Assembly (NCBI GenBank): GCA_035573655.1
Contig: DATMAC010000283.1
Span: 1 to 9,371, forward strand
Length of the DNA stretch: 9,371 nt
Direction of reading: 5' to 3'
Source of the DNA: Thermoflexus sp035573655
GTDB lineage: Bacteria > Chloroflexota > Anaerolineae > Thermoflexales > Thermoflexaceae
This document shows, one piece after another, positions 1 to 5,517 of the stretch. The translations under genes were made by a program, and so were the position numbers. The notes under the pieces are model-generated. The model did no database searches. It saw only the letters and a list, made by a program, of their open reading frames with translations, and was not told the DNA's origin. Positions within the stretch are counted from its first letter, which is position 1; each line of letters starts with the position of its first letter.

Positions 1-371
1 CCGCCACGGTTTACGCCCGCCGCGCCCTGAGAGGGATCCCACCCGTTCAAGCGGCGATCGGGCAGCTGCTGTATGGAGGGCTGATGGTGTTCCCCCTCAG
101 TCTGATCCTGGATCGTCCCTGGGCGCTTTCGCCCGCTCCGATCTCGATCGCCGCCCTGCTCGCGCTGGCCGTCTTGGGGACGGCGATCGCCTACGTGATG
201 TATTACCGCCTGTTACAACGAGTGGGGGTGGTGGGGATCTCGCTGGTGACGTACCTTAACCCGATCTTCGCCGTCCTCTGGGGCGCCCTCTGGCTCGGCG
301 AGCCGCTCTCCGGATGGGTGCTGGGAGGGTTGATCTTGATCCTGTTGGGGGTGTTTTTGGCTGGGCGTTAG
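1..371 (+). CDS. EamA-family (DMT superfamily) membrane transporter, 3' part only
   Basis: This is the C-terminal part of an integral membrane permease of the drug/metabolite transporter superfamily, cut by the left edge. The frame is open from base 3 and the first ATG at 84 is internal, because upstream codons already read like protein (ATVYARRAL, then an IGQLLYGGLMVF helix). At least three to four hydrophobic helices are visible: residues corresponding to about 60-115, 140-215, 235-290 and 315-365. The segment with SLVTYLNPIFAVLWGALWLG followed by EPLSGW is the classic end of the second EamA repeat, where a conserved Pro and a Glu-Pro pair precede the last helix. The substrate cannot be told; family members export amino acids, metabolites or drugs. 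The gene converges on the glycosyltransferase, with only 28 nt between stop codons and no clear terminator hairpin there. Confidence 0.88.
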   Translation, partial: ATVYARRALRGIPPVQAAIGQLLYGGLMVFPLSLILDRPWALSPAPISIAALLALAVLGTAIAYVMYYRLLQRVGVVGISLVTYLNPIFAVLWGALWLGEPLSGWVLGGLILILLGVFLAGR

Positions 372-399
372 GCGAGGGACGGACGGCTTTATGAATCAC

Positions 400-1599
400 C
401 TACGCGATCTCGATCACCGCCTCGGCGGCTTCCTCGGCATGTCCCGCGGCGTGCATCATCTCCGCCCAGCGGCGAGCCTGAACTCGAAAGTGTGGAGTCT
501 CCAGCAGCCCGGCGATGGCTTCCTCCCATCGCCGGGGCATGGCCTCGGAGGGGTGCAGCATCCGGCCGACCCCGGCCGCCTCCGCCCGTCGGGCCTGAAG
601 GTGTTGTTCCCCTGCGTGGGGGACGATCAGCTGGGGGACGCCGTGCACCAGGGCGGTGTGGGTGGTCCCCATCCCCCCGTGGTGGATGACGAGATCCAGG
701 ATGGGGAACAGTTGGTCGTATTCCACCCATTCCAGAAGGGGAAAGTCAGGCAGCGCACGGCCAACGGTTTCCTTTAATGTAAGAGCGAAAGGGCTCCGCC
801 CGAGGACGACGATGGGCTCCCCGCCGAGGCGCTGGACCGCCCGGGCCGCGCCGATGAAAAAGGCGGGATCCTCGGTGAAGGTGCTCCCCAAGGTGATGAG
901 GGCTCGGGGGCGGGGGTTAGGTGGAAGATCCATCACCGCCCCTCGGCGGCCGCCGAAGAACCGGTTCTGCGGACCCAGTGCTTCCAGGTCGGAGAACCAG
1001 GGGGCGGGGAAGAAGACGATATGGGCCAGCGGGGAGACGATTTGGGGGAAAGGATCCGCCCGCCAATAGCGCCCTGTAAGGCCCAAGGAGGCGGCGACGT
1101 GGGCCAGGCGGGCCTGGGCCTGCTGGAGGGCCTCGCGGGCTTCGGGAGTGGTCGGATCGGGCCAGCGGCCGGCCGGGAAGCCTACGACGATCAGGGGAAG
1201 GTCGTAGCGCTCCGCCGCCCACGCTGCCGCACCGGCAAAGGGCTCGGCGACGAGGACATCGGGCTTCCACGCCTCGATCAGGGATCCCAGGGCCCGGAGG
1301 CCCCGGGCGTGCTCCTCCGGGTGGAGCCAGGCGTCCAGGGCTCGCTCTCGCCGCTGCCGCTCCCGTTCGGGCGGAGGAACCCGCTCCGGACGCCACGGTG
1401 GCAGCCACCGCCACCCCACCGAGGCCAGCGGGGCGAAGGGCAGGCCACGGCGGACCACCGTCTCTTGGACCAGGGGGCCGCTGGCCCAGAGCACCCGATG
1501 GTCCCGCCGGGCCAGGGCGACGGCCAGATCGAGGTAACCGCCGTAATCCAGATGGCCCCATAAGGGGACCGAGACGAAGAGCCAGCGCCGCGGCTTCAT
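400..1599 (-). CDS. GT1/MGT-family glycosyltransferase (UDP-glycosyltransferase-like, GT-B fold)
   Basis: The 399-residue length is typical of macrolide-type/YjiC-like family 1 glycosyltransferases, which move a sugar from a nucleotide donor to a small hydrophobic acceptor. The N-terminal half opens with a beta strand and a loop carrying a Gly-His (WGHLDYGGYLDLAVAL, His16 the candidate catalytic base). The C-terminal half holds the donor-binding signature HHGGMGTTHTALVHGVPQLI from residue 306, followed by PHAGEQ, with Glu331-Gln332 in the sugar-binding Asp/Glu-Gln position. No signal peptide or membrane helix is seen, so it should be cytoplasmic. The ATG overlaps the stop of the cytochrome gene upstream as ATGA (1596-1599), so it is probably translated by coupling from that gene. 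Donor and acceptor are unknown; a lipid, carotenoid or secondary metabolite glycoside is possible. Confidence 0.88.
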   Translation of the reverse strand: MKPRRWLFVSVPLWGHLDYGGYLDLAVALARRDHRVLWASGPLVQETVVRRGLPFAPLASVGWRWLPPWRPERVPPPERERQRRERALDAWLHPEEHARGLRALGSLIEAWKPDVLVAEPFAGAAAWAAERYDLPLIVVGFPAGRWPDPTTPEAREALQQAQARLAHVAASLGLTGRYWRADPFPQIVSPLAHIVFFPAPWFSDLEALGPQNRFFGGRRGAVMDLPPNPRPRALITLGSTFTEDPAFFIGAARAVQRLGGEPIVVLGRSPFALTLKETVGRALPDFPLLEWVEYDQLFPILDLVIHHGGMGTTHTALVHGVPQLIVPHAGEQHLQARRAEAAGVGRMLHPSEAMPRRWEEAIAGLLETPHFRVQARRWAEMMHAAGHAEEAAEAVIEIA

Positions 1600-2219
1600 G
1601 GCCCCATCCGGATCGGCCCCCGGCCGACCTCCCGATGGCAGCGTTCGCAGGTGGGGATCACGATCTCCCGGATCGCGAAGAAGGGCTCGAGGGTCTCCTG
1701 GTGAGCGCGGTGGCAGTCCACACAGCGCACCGACGTTCGAAGGTCAGGCCGGAGCAAATCGGTGTGGAAGTGGTTCTCAAAGGTCTCCAGGGTGACAGGA
1801 TTGAGCTCTCCCGGCCCGACGCCTCCGCGTTGGGGTTCTCGGATATGGCAGCGCCAGCACGCCGCTTCGGGGAGGGCCGGGAGGCGCACCGGGTGATGGG
1901 GGACGTCCGGTGGGGTGAACGGCGTGCGGGCCGTGTTCCAAGCCCCCAAGCCCAAGGAGAGGGCACGATGGGGGAGGGATTGATCCCCTCGATGGCACTC
2001 CACGCATGAGATCCCGACGGCGGCATGGGCGGCGGCGAGGTCCGCCGCGCGGTCCGAGCGAGCCGCCGTGGCCCGGCCCACATAGGTCTGCTCCGGACGG
2101 AGATGACAGCCTGCGCAGAAGGCGTCCCGTTCTTCCGCCCGTGAGATGACCAACGCGGCCCCGAGCGCTGCAACGAACACACCGCCCGAGGCCACGCCCA
2201 CCCATCGCCGGATCGCCAT
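1596..2219 (-). CDS. Membrane-anchored five-haem cytochrome c (NapC/NrfH-like)
   Basis: A 207-residue protein with one N-terminal membrane helix (about residues 7-26, after Arg4-Arg5) and no later helix, so the rest should lie outside the membrane. It has five CxxCH haem-c motifs: CAGCH 35-39, CVECH 72-76, CWRCH 121-125, CVDCH 166-170 and CERCH 191-195. Extra histidines (65, 108-109, 150, 152, 173) are candidate distal ligands. One membrane anchor plus a small multihaem domain resembles the NapC/NirT/NrfH quinol dehydrogenases. Those usually carry four haems, and the characteristic NrfH CxxCHxM first site is not seen, so this is a relative rather than a clear NapC. It probably passes electrons between the quinone pool or a periplasmic partner and another redox protein; no reductase partner is present. 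A weak AGGA lies about 11 nt before the ATG. A palindrome cluster lies directly upstream. Confidence 0.85.
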   Translation of the reverse strand: MAIRRWVGVASGGVFVAALGAALVISRAEERDAFCAGCHLRPEQTYVGRATAARSDRAADLAAAHAAVGISCVECHRGDQSLPHRALSLGLGAWNTARTPFTPPDVPHHPVRLPALPEAACWRCHIREPQRGGVGPGELNPVTLETFENHFHTDLLRPDLRTSVRCVDCHRAHQETLEPFFAIREIVIPTCERCHREVGRGPIRMGP

Positions 2220-2248
2220 GGAGGGGTTCGTCCTGTTCTGGGTTTTCC

Positions 2249-2370
2249 GGGGGCACCCACAAGAGGTGCCCCTACATCAGGGGACGCAGGTGCCCTGCGT
2301 AGGGGCGGGCCTTGTGCCCGCCCCCAATCGGGCGCCCACAAATGGGGGCACCCACAAGGGGTGCCCCTAC
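2249..2370. repeat. Cluster of four palindromes, GTAGGGGC...GCCCCC family
   Basis: Four hairpin-forming palindromes fill the gap between lgt and the cytochrome gene: 2250-2272 (8-bp arms GGGGCACC/GGTGCCCC, 7-nt loop), 2284-2300 (ACGCAGG/CCTGCGT, 3-nt loop), 2302-2324 (GGGGCGGGC/GCCCGCCCC, 5-nt loop) and 2345-2367 (GGGGCACCC/GGGTGCCCC, 5-nt loop). The first and last are 27-nt direct copies on the minus strand (2249-2275 and 2344-2370, 26 of 27 bases identical). The third is the same design on the plus strand: GTAGGGGC, a 4-base inner arm, CTTGT, the complementary inner arm, GCCCCC. The inner arm is ACCC/GGGT in one and GGGC/GCCC in the other, so pairing is kept while bases differ. This looks like a dispersed intergenic repeat. 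The last copy covers the lgt stop codon and could also serve as a stem without a T-tract. Confidence 0.8.
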
Positions 2371-3227
2371 TGGGTTTGGCCGCTTTCCCCGATGGGCCCT
2401 TCCTCTGCCCGCCGGGCGCGCGCCTGGAGTCGGTTGCGGAGGAGGAGGGCCAACCCGAGGGCCAAAGCGATCAGGGAGAAGATCTGGGCTGTGGCGATGT
2501 TTCCGATTTTCCAAGCGTCCGGACGCAAGCTCTCCACCCACAGACGCCCAAGGGGATACCAGATCAGATACAGCGCGAAGAGATCCCCCTCGCGGAGCCG
2601 GTGGCCGAAGCGCCGGTTCAGGTTGAAGAGGATGAGGAAGCCAATGGTGTTCCACAGGGACTCATACAGGAACACCGGGTGGAAGCGGGTCTCCGGCGGC
2701 AGGGTCAGGTGCTGGGGCAAGCGATGTTCCAGAGCGATGGGGATCCCCCAGGGCAGGGTGGTGGGGGGGCCGTAGAGCTCCTGGTTGAAGAAGTTCCCCC
2801 AGCGGCCGATGGCCTGGCCGACCAAGATAGAGGGCGCCACGATGTCCAGCCAACGCCAGACCGCGAGTCGGTGCCGGTACGCATAAAGGAGGAACCCGAT
2901 CAACCCTCCGATCAGGGCGCCGTAGATGGCCAGCCCGCCCTCCCAGATATAGAGGATCTTGATCGGGTTCTCCCGGTAGTAGGTCCAGCCCACTGCGCCT
3001 TCCGGGTTGGAGAACACGTGGTAAAGGCGTGCGCCGATCAGGCCCAGGATGAAGACCACCAGCAGGCCATCCCACACGTGATCGGGGTTCTCCCCCCGTC
3101 GTCGGGCCTCGGCAGCGGCCAGCCAAGCCCCTAACAGGATCCCGAGCATGAGCAGGAGCCCGTAAGCTCGGATGGCGAAGCTTCCAATGCACAGGATCGC
3201 TCCTGTCGTCCCCGGCGGACAAAACAT
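2367..3227 (-). CDS. lgt: Phosphatidylglycerol--prolipoprotein diacylglyceryl transferase
   Basis: Lgt moves the diacylglyceryl group of phosphatidylglycerol onto the lipobox cysteine of exported prolipoproteins, the first step of lipoprotein maturation, in the cytoplasmic membrane. With this start it has 286 residues and about seven hydrophobic segments. The Lgt signature GRWGNFFNQELYG is at residues 141-153, with Arg142 and Asn145 conserved. Other family marks are the AIYGALIGG loop at 100-108, HPVFLYES at 183-190 and GRLWVESLRPD at 227-237 with the conserved Arg/Glu/Arg. I chose ATG 3227 because GGAGG (3233-3237) lies 5 nt before it; the longer frame from ATG 3239 adds only MEVS and has just a distant AAGGA. 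The TAG stop lies inside the palindromic repeat, after a charged, low-complexity tail. The thioredoxin-like gene is 84 nt upstream. Confidence 0.95.
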   Translation of the reverse strand: MFCPPGTTGAILCIGSFAIRAYGLLLMLGILLGAWLAAAEARRRGENPDHVWDGLLVVFILGLIGARLYHVFSNPEGAVGWTYYRENPIKILYIWEGGLAIYGALIGGLIGFLLYAYRHRLAVWRWLDIVAPSILVGQAIGRWGNFFNQELYGPPTTLPWGIPIALEHRLPQHLTLPPETRFHPVFLYESLWNTIGFLILFNLNRRFGHRLREGDLFALYLIWYPLGRLWVESLRPDAWKIGNIATAQIFSLIALALGLALLLRNRLQARARRAEEGPIGESGQTQ

Positions 3228-3232
3228 AGAAA

Positions 3233-3237
3233 CCTCC
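3233..3237 (-). promoter_or_regulatory. Ribosome binding site that decides the lgt start
   Basis: GGAGG on the minus strand lies 5 nt before the ATG at 3227. It overlaps the alternative ATG at 3239 (ATGGAGG), which argues that translation starts at the inner ATG. Confidence 0.7.
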
Positions 3238-3265
3238 ATACAGGGAATCGATTCCTTCGCGCCCC

Positions 3266-3271
3266 ATTATA
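3266..3271 (-). promoter_or_regulatory. Possible -10 element for lgt (TATAAT)
   Basis: A perfect TATAAT hexamer on the minus strand lies 38 nt before the preferred lgt start, between the thioredoxin-like gene and lgt. No good -35 hexamer is found at 16-18 nt spacing (CATGGA at 17), so it may be a weak or activator-dependent internal promoter, or chance. Confidence 0.4.
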
Positions 3272-3311
3272 GCCCATTCGCCCGCGGCTCCATGGCCCAA
3301 GCCCAAGGTCC

Positions 3312-3812
3312 CTACGGCTCTCGAAGGCTTTCCCTTAACTCGGCCGGGCTGGGGACGTCAGCTGCTCCCACCCAAGTGCGGATCAGGCGCCCCTGCGGAT
3401 TGAACAGCGCAAAGGCCGGCGTCAGGCGCAACCCATAAGCCCTGCCGAACGCGCGTCCGGCAGGGCTGAGGGCCTCTACATACAGCACTCGTCCTTCACG
3501 CCAGTTGCGTTCGATCCTGCGCACGGCAGGCTGTATGGAGAGACATCCCAGTCAGTAATTGGAGAACCAGTAGACCAGCACTGGCTGTCCGGACCGAAGA
3601 GCGGCCTCGATCTCGGCTTGCGAGGCGAAGGTTTGGGAGGGACGGGCCCGCATCGAGAGCCAGAACACCCCCAGCGCGACCAGGATCAGGGCCCAGAGCC
3701 CCCATCCGATCCATCCCACTCGTCGAAGGAGCAGGAAGGCCGCCAGCCCCAACAGCGCCAGGCCGCCGAATATCAAAAACGAGTGACGGTTCAAAAGCTC
3801 CGCTGGCCCCAT
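3312..3812 (-). CDS. Membrane-anchored thioredoxin-like protein, probable selenoprotein (UxxC, Sec87, in-frame UGA)
   Basis: Read through one UGA (3552-3554), this frame gives 166 residues. Two membrane helices (about 12-30 and 35-53) precede a thioredoxin-like domain: a beta strand QPVLVYWFSNY (76-86), then UGA87-Leu-Gly-Cys90, a helix (LSIQPAVRRIERNW), the strand RVLYVEA, and YGLRLTPAFALFNPQGRLIRTW (126-147), with Thr131-Pro132 as the cis-proline motif. The UGA sits exactly where the first, attacking cysteine of CxxC belongs, and the frame stays open with fold-consistent sequence for 79 codons after it. Thioredoxin-like UxxC selenoproteins are an established class. A SECIS-like hairpin follows the UGA. 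The start has GAGGGGG just upstream, overlapping the rdgB stop, which places the gene in that operon. Alternatives: a Cys-to-stop mutation or base-call error, making it a pseudogene. A likely role is thiol-disulfide exchange at the membrane; the substrate is unknown. Confidence 0.72.
3438..3467 (-). other. Strong hairpin inside the thioredoxin-like coding sequence
   Basis: A perfect 10-bp inverted repeat (AGCCCTGCCG / CGGCAGGGCT) flanks a 10-nt centre that is itself mostly palindromic (ACGCGCGT). It lies 85-114 nt after the UGA, too far for a standard bacterial SECIS. It falls on the codons for Ser-Pro-Ala-Gly-Arg-Ala-Phe-Gly-Arg-Ala, so it may be a by-product of GC-rich codons. Its 5' arm contains CCTGCCG, the same heptamer that starts the SECIS-like hairpin. 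Confidence 0.5.
3516..3554 (-). promoter_or_regulatory. Candidate bacterial SECIS element with its UGA codon
   Basis: On the minus-strand transcript the UGA (3554-3552) is followed after 21 nt by CCUGC, a 5-nt loop CGUGC, and GCAGG (3530-3516). This is a 5-bp GC-rich stem whose loop begins 26 nt after the UGA and has G at its second position. Bacterial SECIS elements lie directly downstream of the UGA inside the coding region, usually with the apical loop some 16-37 nt away and a G among its first two bases (my recollection of the published model). There is no evident lower stem, since G-A and C-C/G-G mismatches interrupt extension. Confidence 0.55.
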
Positions 3813-3822
3813 GTTTCCCCCT

Positions 3823-4479
3823 CTATGGGTCTACTTCCGCTTCCTCCGCCAGCCATTGTCTTAAGATCTCAACGGCCTTCCGAGCCGCGCGGGCCCGGTG
3901 GCTGATCCGATTTTTCTCCTCCATGGGAAGCTCGGCCATGGTCTTCCCGAGCTCTGGGATGTAAAAAATTGGATCGTAGCCGAAGCCATGCGTCCCGCGA
4001 GGCTCCAGGGCGATGTAGCCCTCGAGACGTCCCTCCACCAGCACCGGCTCCTCCCCCGGTCGGGCCAGGGCGATCACACAGCGGAAGCGCGCGGTCCGCT
4101 GGGGCCATGGGATGCCCGCCATCAGGTTCAGAACCTTCTGGATCCGGGCGGAGTCGTCCGCCCCAGGCCCGGCGAACCGGGCGGATTGGGCCCCTGGAGC
4201 CCCTCCCAGGGCATCGATCTCCAGCCCCGAATCATCCGCCAGGGTCCACAGGCCGCTGCGGGCGCAATAGGTGAGGGCCTTCCAGCGCGCGTTCTCCTCC
4301 ATCCGCTCGTGGATCTCCTCCGCGACCTCCGAGATCCCCAGCTCCAGGAGATCCACCAGCCGCACTGGGAGATCGGCGAGGAGGGCGGCCAGCTCCCGGC
4401 GCTTCCCGGGATTATGGGTGGCGATCAGGAGCGTCCGCTGAGGTTTGTGGGGAACGTGAGGGCTCATTCTCGCGCTCAT
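3823..4479 (-). CDS. rdgB: Non-canonical purine NTP pyrophosphatase, RdgB/HAM1 family (XTP/dITP diphosphatase)
   Basis: This enzyme hydrolyses dITP, dITP-like and XTP nucleotides to monophosphates and pyrophosphate, keeping deaminated purines out of DNA and RNA. The 218-residue protein shows the family signatures: LLIATHNPGKRREL at 17-30 (substrate-binding Thr-His-Asn), LADDSGLEIDAL at 80-91 with the catalytic/metal Asp-Asp-Ser-Gly, SARFAG at 99-104, GFGYDPIF at 165-172 and EEKNRISHRARA at 187-198. The N-terminus carries about 15 residues before the usual first strand. Only ATG 4479 and ATG 4467 are available, so the start must overlap the end of the coiled-coil gene by 56-68 nt in another frame. 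The stop is 10 nt before the thioredoxin-like gene. Together these point to a single operon with translational coupling. Confidence 0.95.
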   Translation of the reverse strand: MSARMSPHVPHKPQRTLLIATHNPGKRRELAALLADLPVRLVDLLELGISEVAEEIHERMEENARWKALTYCARSGLWTLADDSGLEIDALGGAPGAQSARFAGPGADDSARIQKVLNLMAGIPWPQRTARFRCVIALARPGEEPVLVEGRLEGYIALEPRGTHGFGYDPIFYIPELGKTMAELPMEEKNRISHRARAARKAVEILRQWLAEEAEVDP

Positions 4480-4915
4480 TTTGGAGCTTCTCGATTCCGT
4501 TCCGGACCACTTGAAGGAGCCGAGAGAGGGTCTCCTCGAGCTCCAGGAGCCGGGTCAGGGCGTAATCGTCGGCATCGGCTTTCAGACGCTCCGCCTCCCG
4601 CTGGGCCCGCTCGATGATCAAGGCGGCGCGTTGCTCCGCCGCCTGGACCACTTGGTGCTGGGCGATCAGCTCGCCCGCCTGCTCCTGGGCCAGCGCGACG
4701 ATGCGCTCGGCCTCTTCCTTCGCCTGGGCGATGATCCGCTCCCGCTCCTGGGTGATCCGTCTGGCCTGCTTCAGCTCCTGGGGGATGGCCACCCGCATCT
4801 GATCGATCAAATCCAGGAGCCGCCGCTCCTCGATCACTACCCACCTCAAGAAGGGGAGAGGCCGGCTGCGGAGGACCAGCTGCTCCAGCTGATCGATCAG
4901 ATGCAAGATGTCCAT
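4412..4915 (-). CDS. Coiled-coil protein, DivIVA / ATP-synthase-b-like, conserved next to coaD
   Basis: A 167-residue, highly charged helical protein. The N-terminal about 45 residues (MDILHLIDQLEQLVLRSRPL, then VIEERRLLDLIDQMRVAIP) form a distinct module. Residues about 46-148 are a near-continuous coiled coil rich in Glu, Ala, Arg and Gln, and the last 20 are polar and probably disordered. Such proteins are often labelled ATPase or DivIVA-like, but no Walker motif or nucleotide-binding site is present. From memory, short coiled-coil genes of this type next to coaD recur in Chloroflexota and Actinobacteria, some linked to division-site or envelope growth; that function is an inference here. 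I chose ATG 4915 because AGGAGG lies 5 nt before it; a longer frame back to 5026 merely runs antiphase through coaD. The gene starts 10 nt after coaD and its end overlaps rdgB. Confidence 0.85.
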   Translation of the reverse strand: MDILHLIDQLEQLVLRSRPLPFLRWVVIEERRLLDLIDQMRVAIPQELKQARRITQERERIIAQAKEEAERIVALAQEQAGELIAQHQVVQAAEQRAALIIERAQREAERLKADADDYALTRLLELEETLSRLLQVVRNGIEKLQNERENEPSRSPQTSADAPDRHP

Positions 4916-4925
4916 CCCAGCCTCC

Positions 4926-5444
4926 TCACTCGCGGATCGAAATGATGGGCACCGCCTCCCCGGTGCGTTCGGCGGCCTTCGCGGCCAGCGCCCGGGCGAC
5001 ATGGGGAGGGACCATCGATGAGACATCTCCGCCCAGCAGGGCGATCTCGCGGACGATGCTGGAGCTGATGAACGCGTAGTCCCGGCTGGTCATCAGGCAC
5101 ACCACCTCGATCTCCGGGGCCAGCTGCTTGTTGGTCAAGGCCATCTGGAGCTCCAGCTCGAAATCCGATACCACCCGCAGGCCCCGCACGATGACGCGGG
5201 CACCGATCCGTCGGGCGAAATCCACCGTTAAGCCGCTGTAAGCGGTGACCGTGACGTTGGGGAGATGCTGCAGGGCCTCTTGCACCAAGGCCAGGCGCTC
5301 CTCCAGCGAGAAGAGCAGGCTCTTGCTGGGGCGGTCGTAGACGCCGACGACCAGCTCGTCGAAGATCGCTGCCGCCCGCGTGGCGATGTCGATGTGGCCG
5401 TAGTGGATCGGATCAAAAGACGCCGGGTACAACGCTCGGGTCAT
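4926..5444 (-). CDS. coaD: Phosphopantetheine adenylyltransferase
   Basis: CoaD joins ATP and 4'-phosphopantetheine to give dephospho-CoA and pyrophosphate, the fourth step of CoA synthesis, in the cytoplasm. The 172-residue length fits the family (about 160). The nucleotidyltransferase motif LYPASFDPIHYGHIDI is at residues 5-20, with His14 and His17 in the HxGH ATP site. VIVRGLRVVSDFELELQMA (85-102) holds the conserved Arg-Gly-Leu-Arg and the pantetheine-binding region. AFISSSIVREIALLGGDVSSMVPP (124-147) is the ISSS ATP-binding loop. A GGGAG lies 6 nt before the ATG. The gene follows recG by 73 nt; rsmD, commonly found in this neighbourhood, is absent. Confidence 0.97.
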   Translation of the reverse strand: MTRALYPASFDPIHYGHIDIATRAAAIFDELVVGVYDRPSKSLLFSLEERLALVQEALQHLPNVTVTAYSGLTVDFARRIGARVIVRGLRVVSDFELELQMALTNKQLAPEIEVVCLMTSRDYAFISSSIVREIALLGGDVSSMVPPHVARALAAKAAERTGEAVPIISIRE

Positions 5445-5517
5445 CTCCAGCTCCCAGGAAGAAGCTCAGCTCATTTCGCCTGCTGTCTCTTAGGCTCCCA
5501 TTTACGGATCGCTTTCC

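Noticed and set aside
2249..2370. CRISPR array
   Set aside because: The repeats are in both orientations, unevenly spaced and have differing inner arms; there are no regular spacers and no cas genes.
2361..3134. Plus-strand ORF of 257 codons opposite lgt
   Set aside because: Antisense shadow of a clear lgt, with no membrane pattern or motif.
3312..3524. Separate small gene starting at GTG 3524
   Set aside because: It has no ribosome site, begins in the middle of a thioredoxin helix, lacks the first strand and active-site cysteines, and is in phase with the upstream frame through the UGA.
3496..3714. Minus-strand 72-codon ORF in another frame that bridges the UGA
   Set aside because: The codons do not continue the thioredoxin sequence on either side; a frameshift explanation is not needed because the original frame resumes directly after the UGA.
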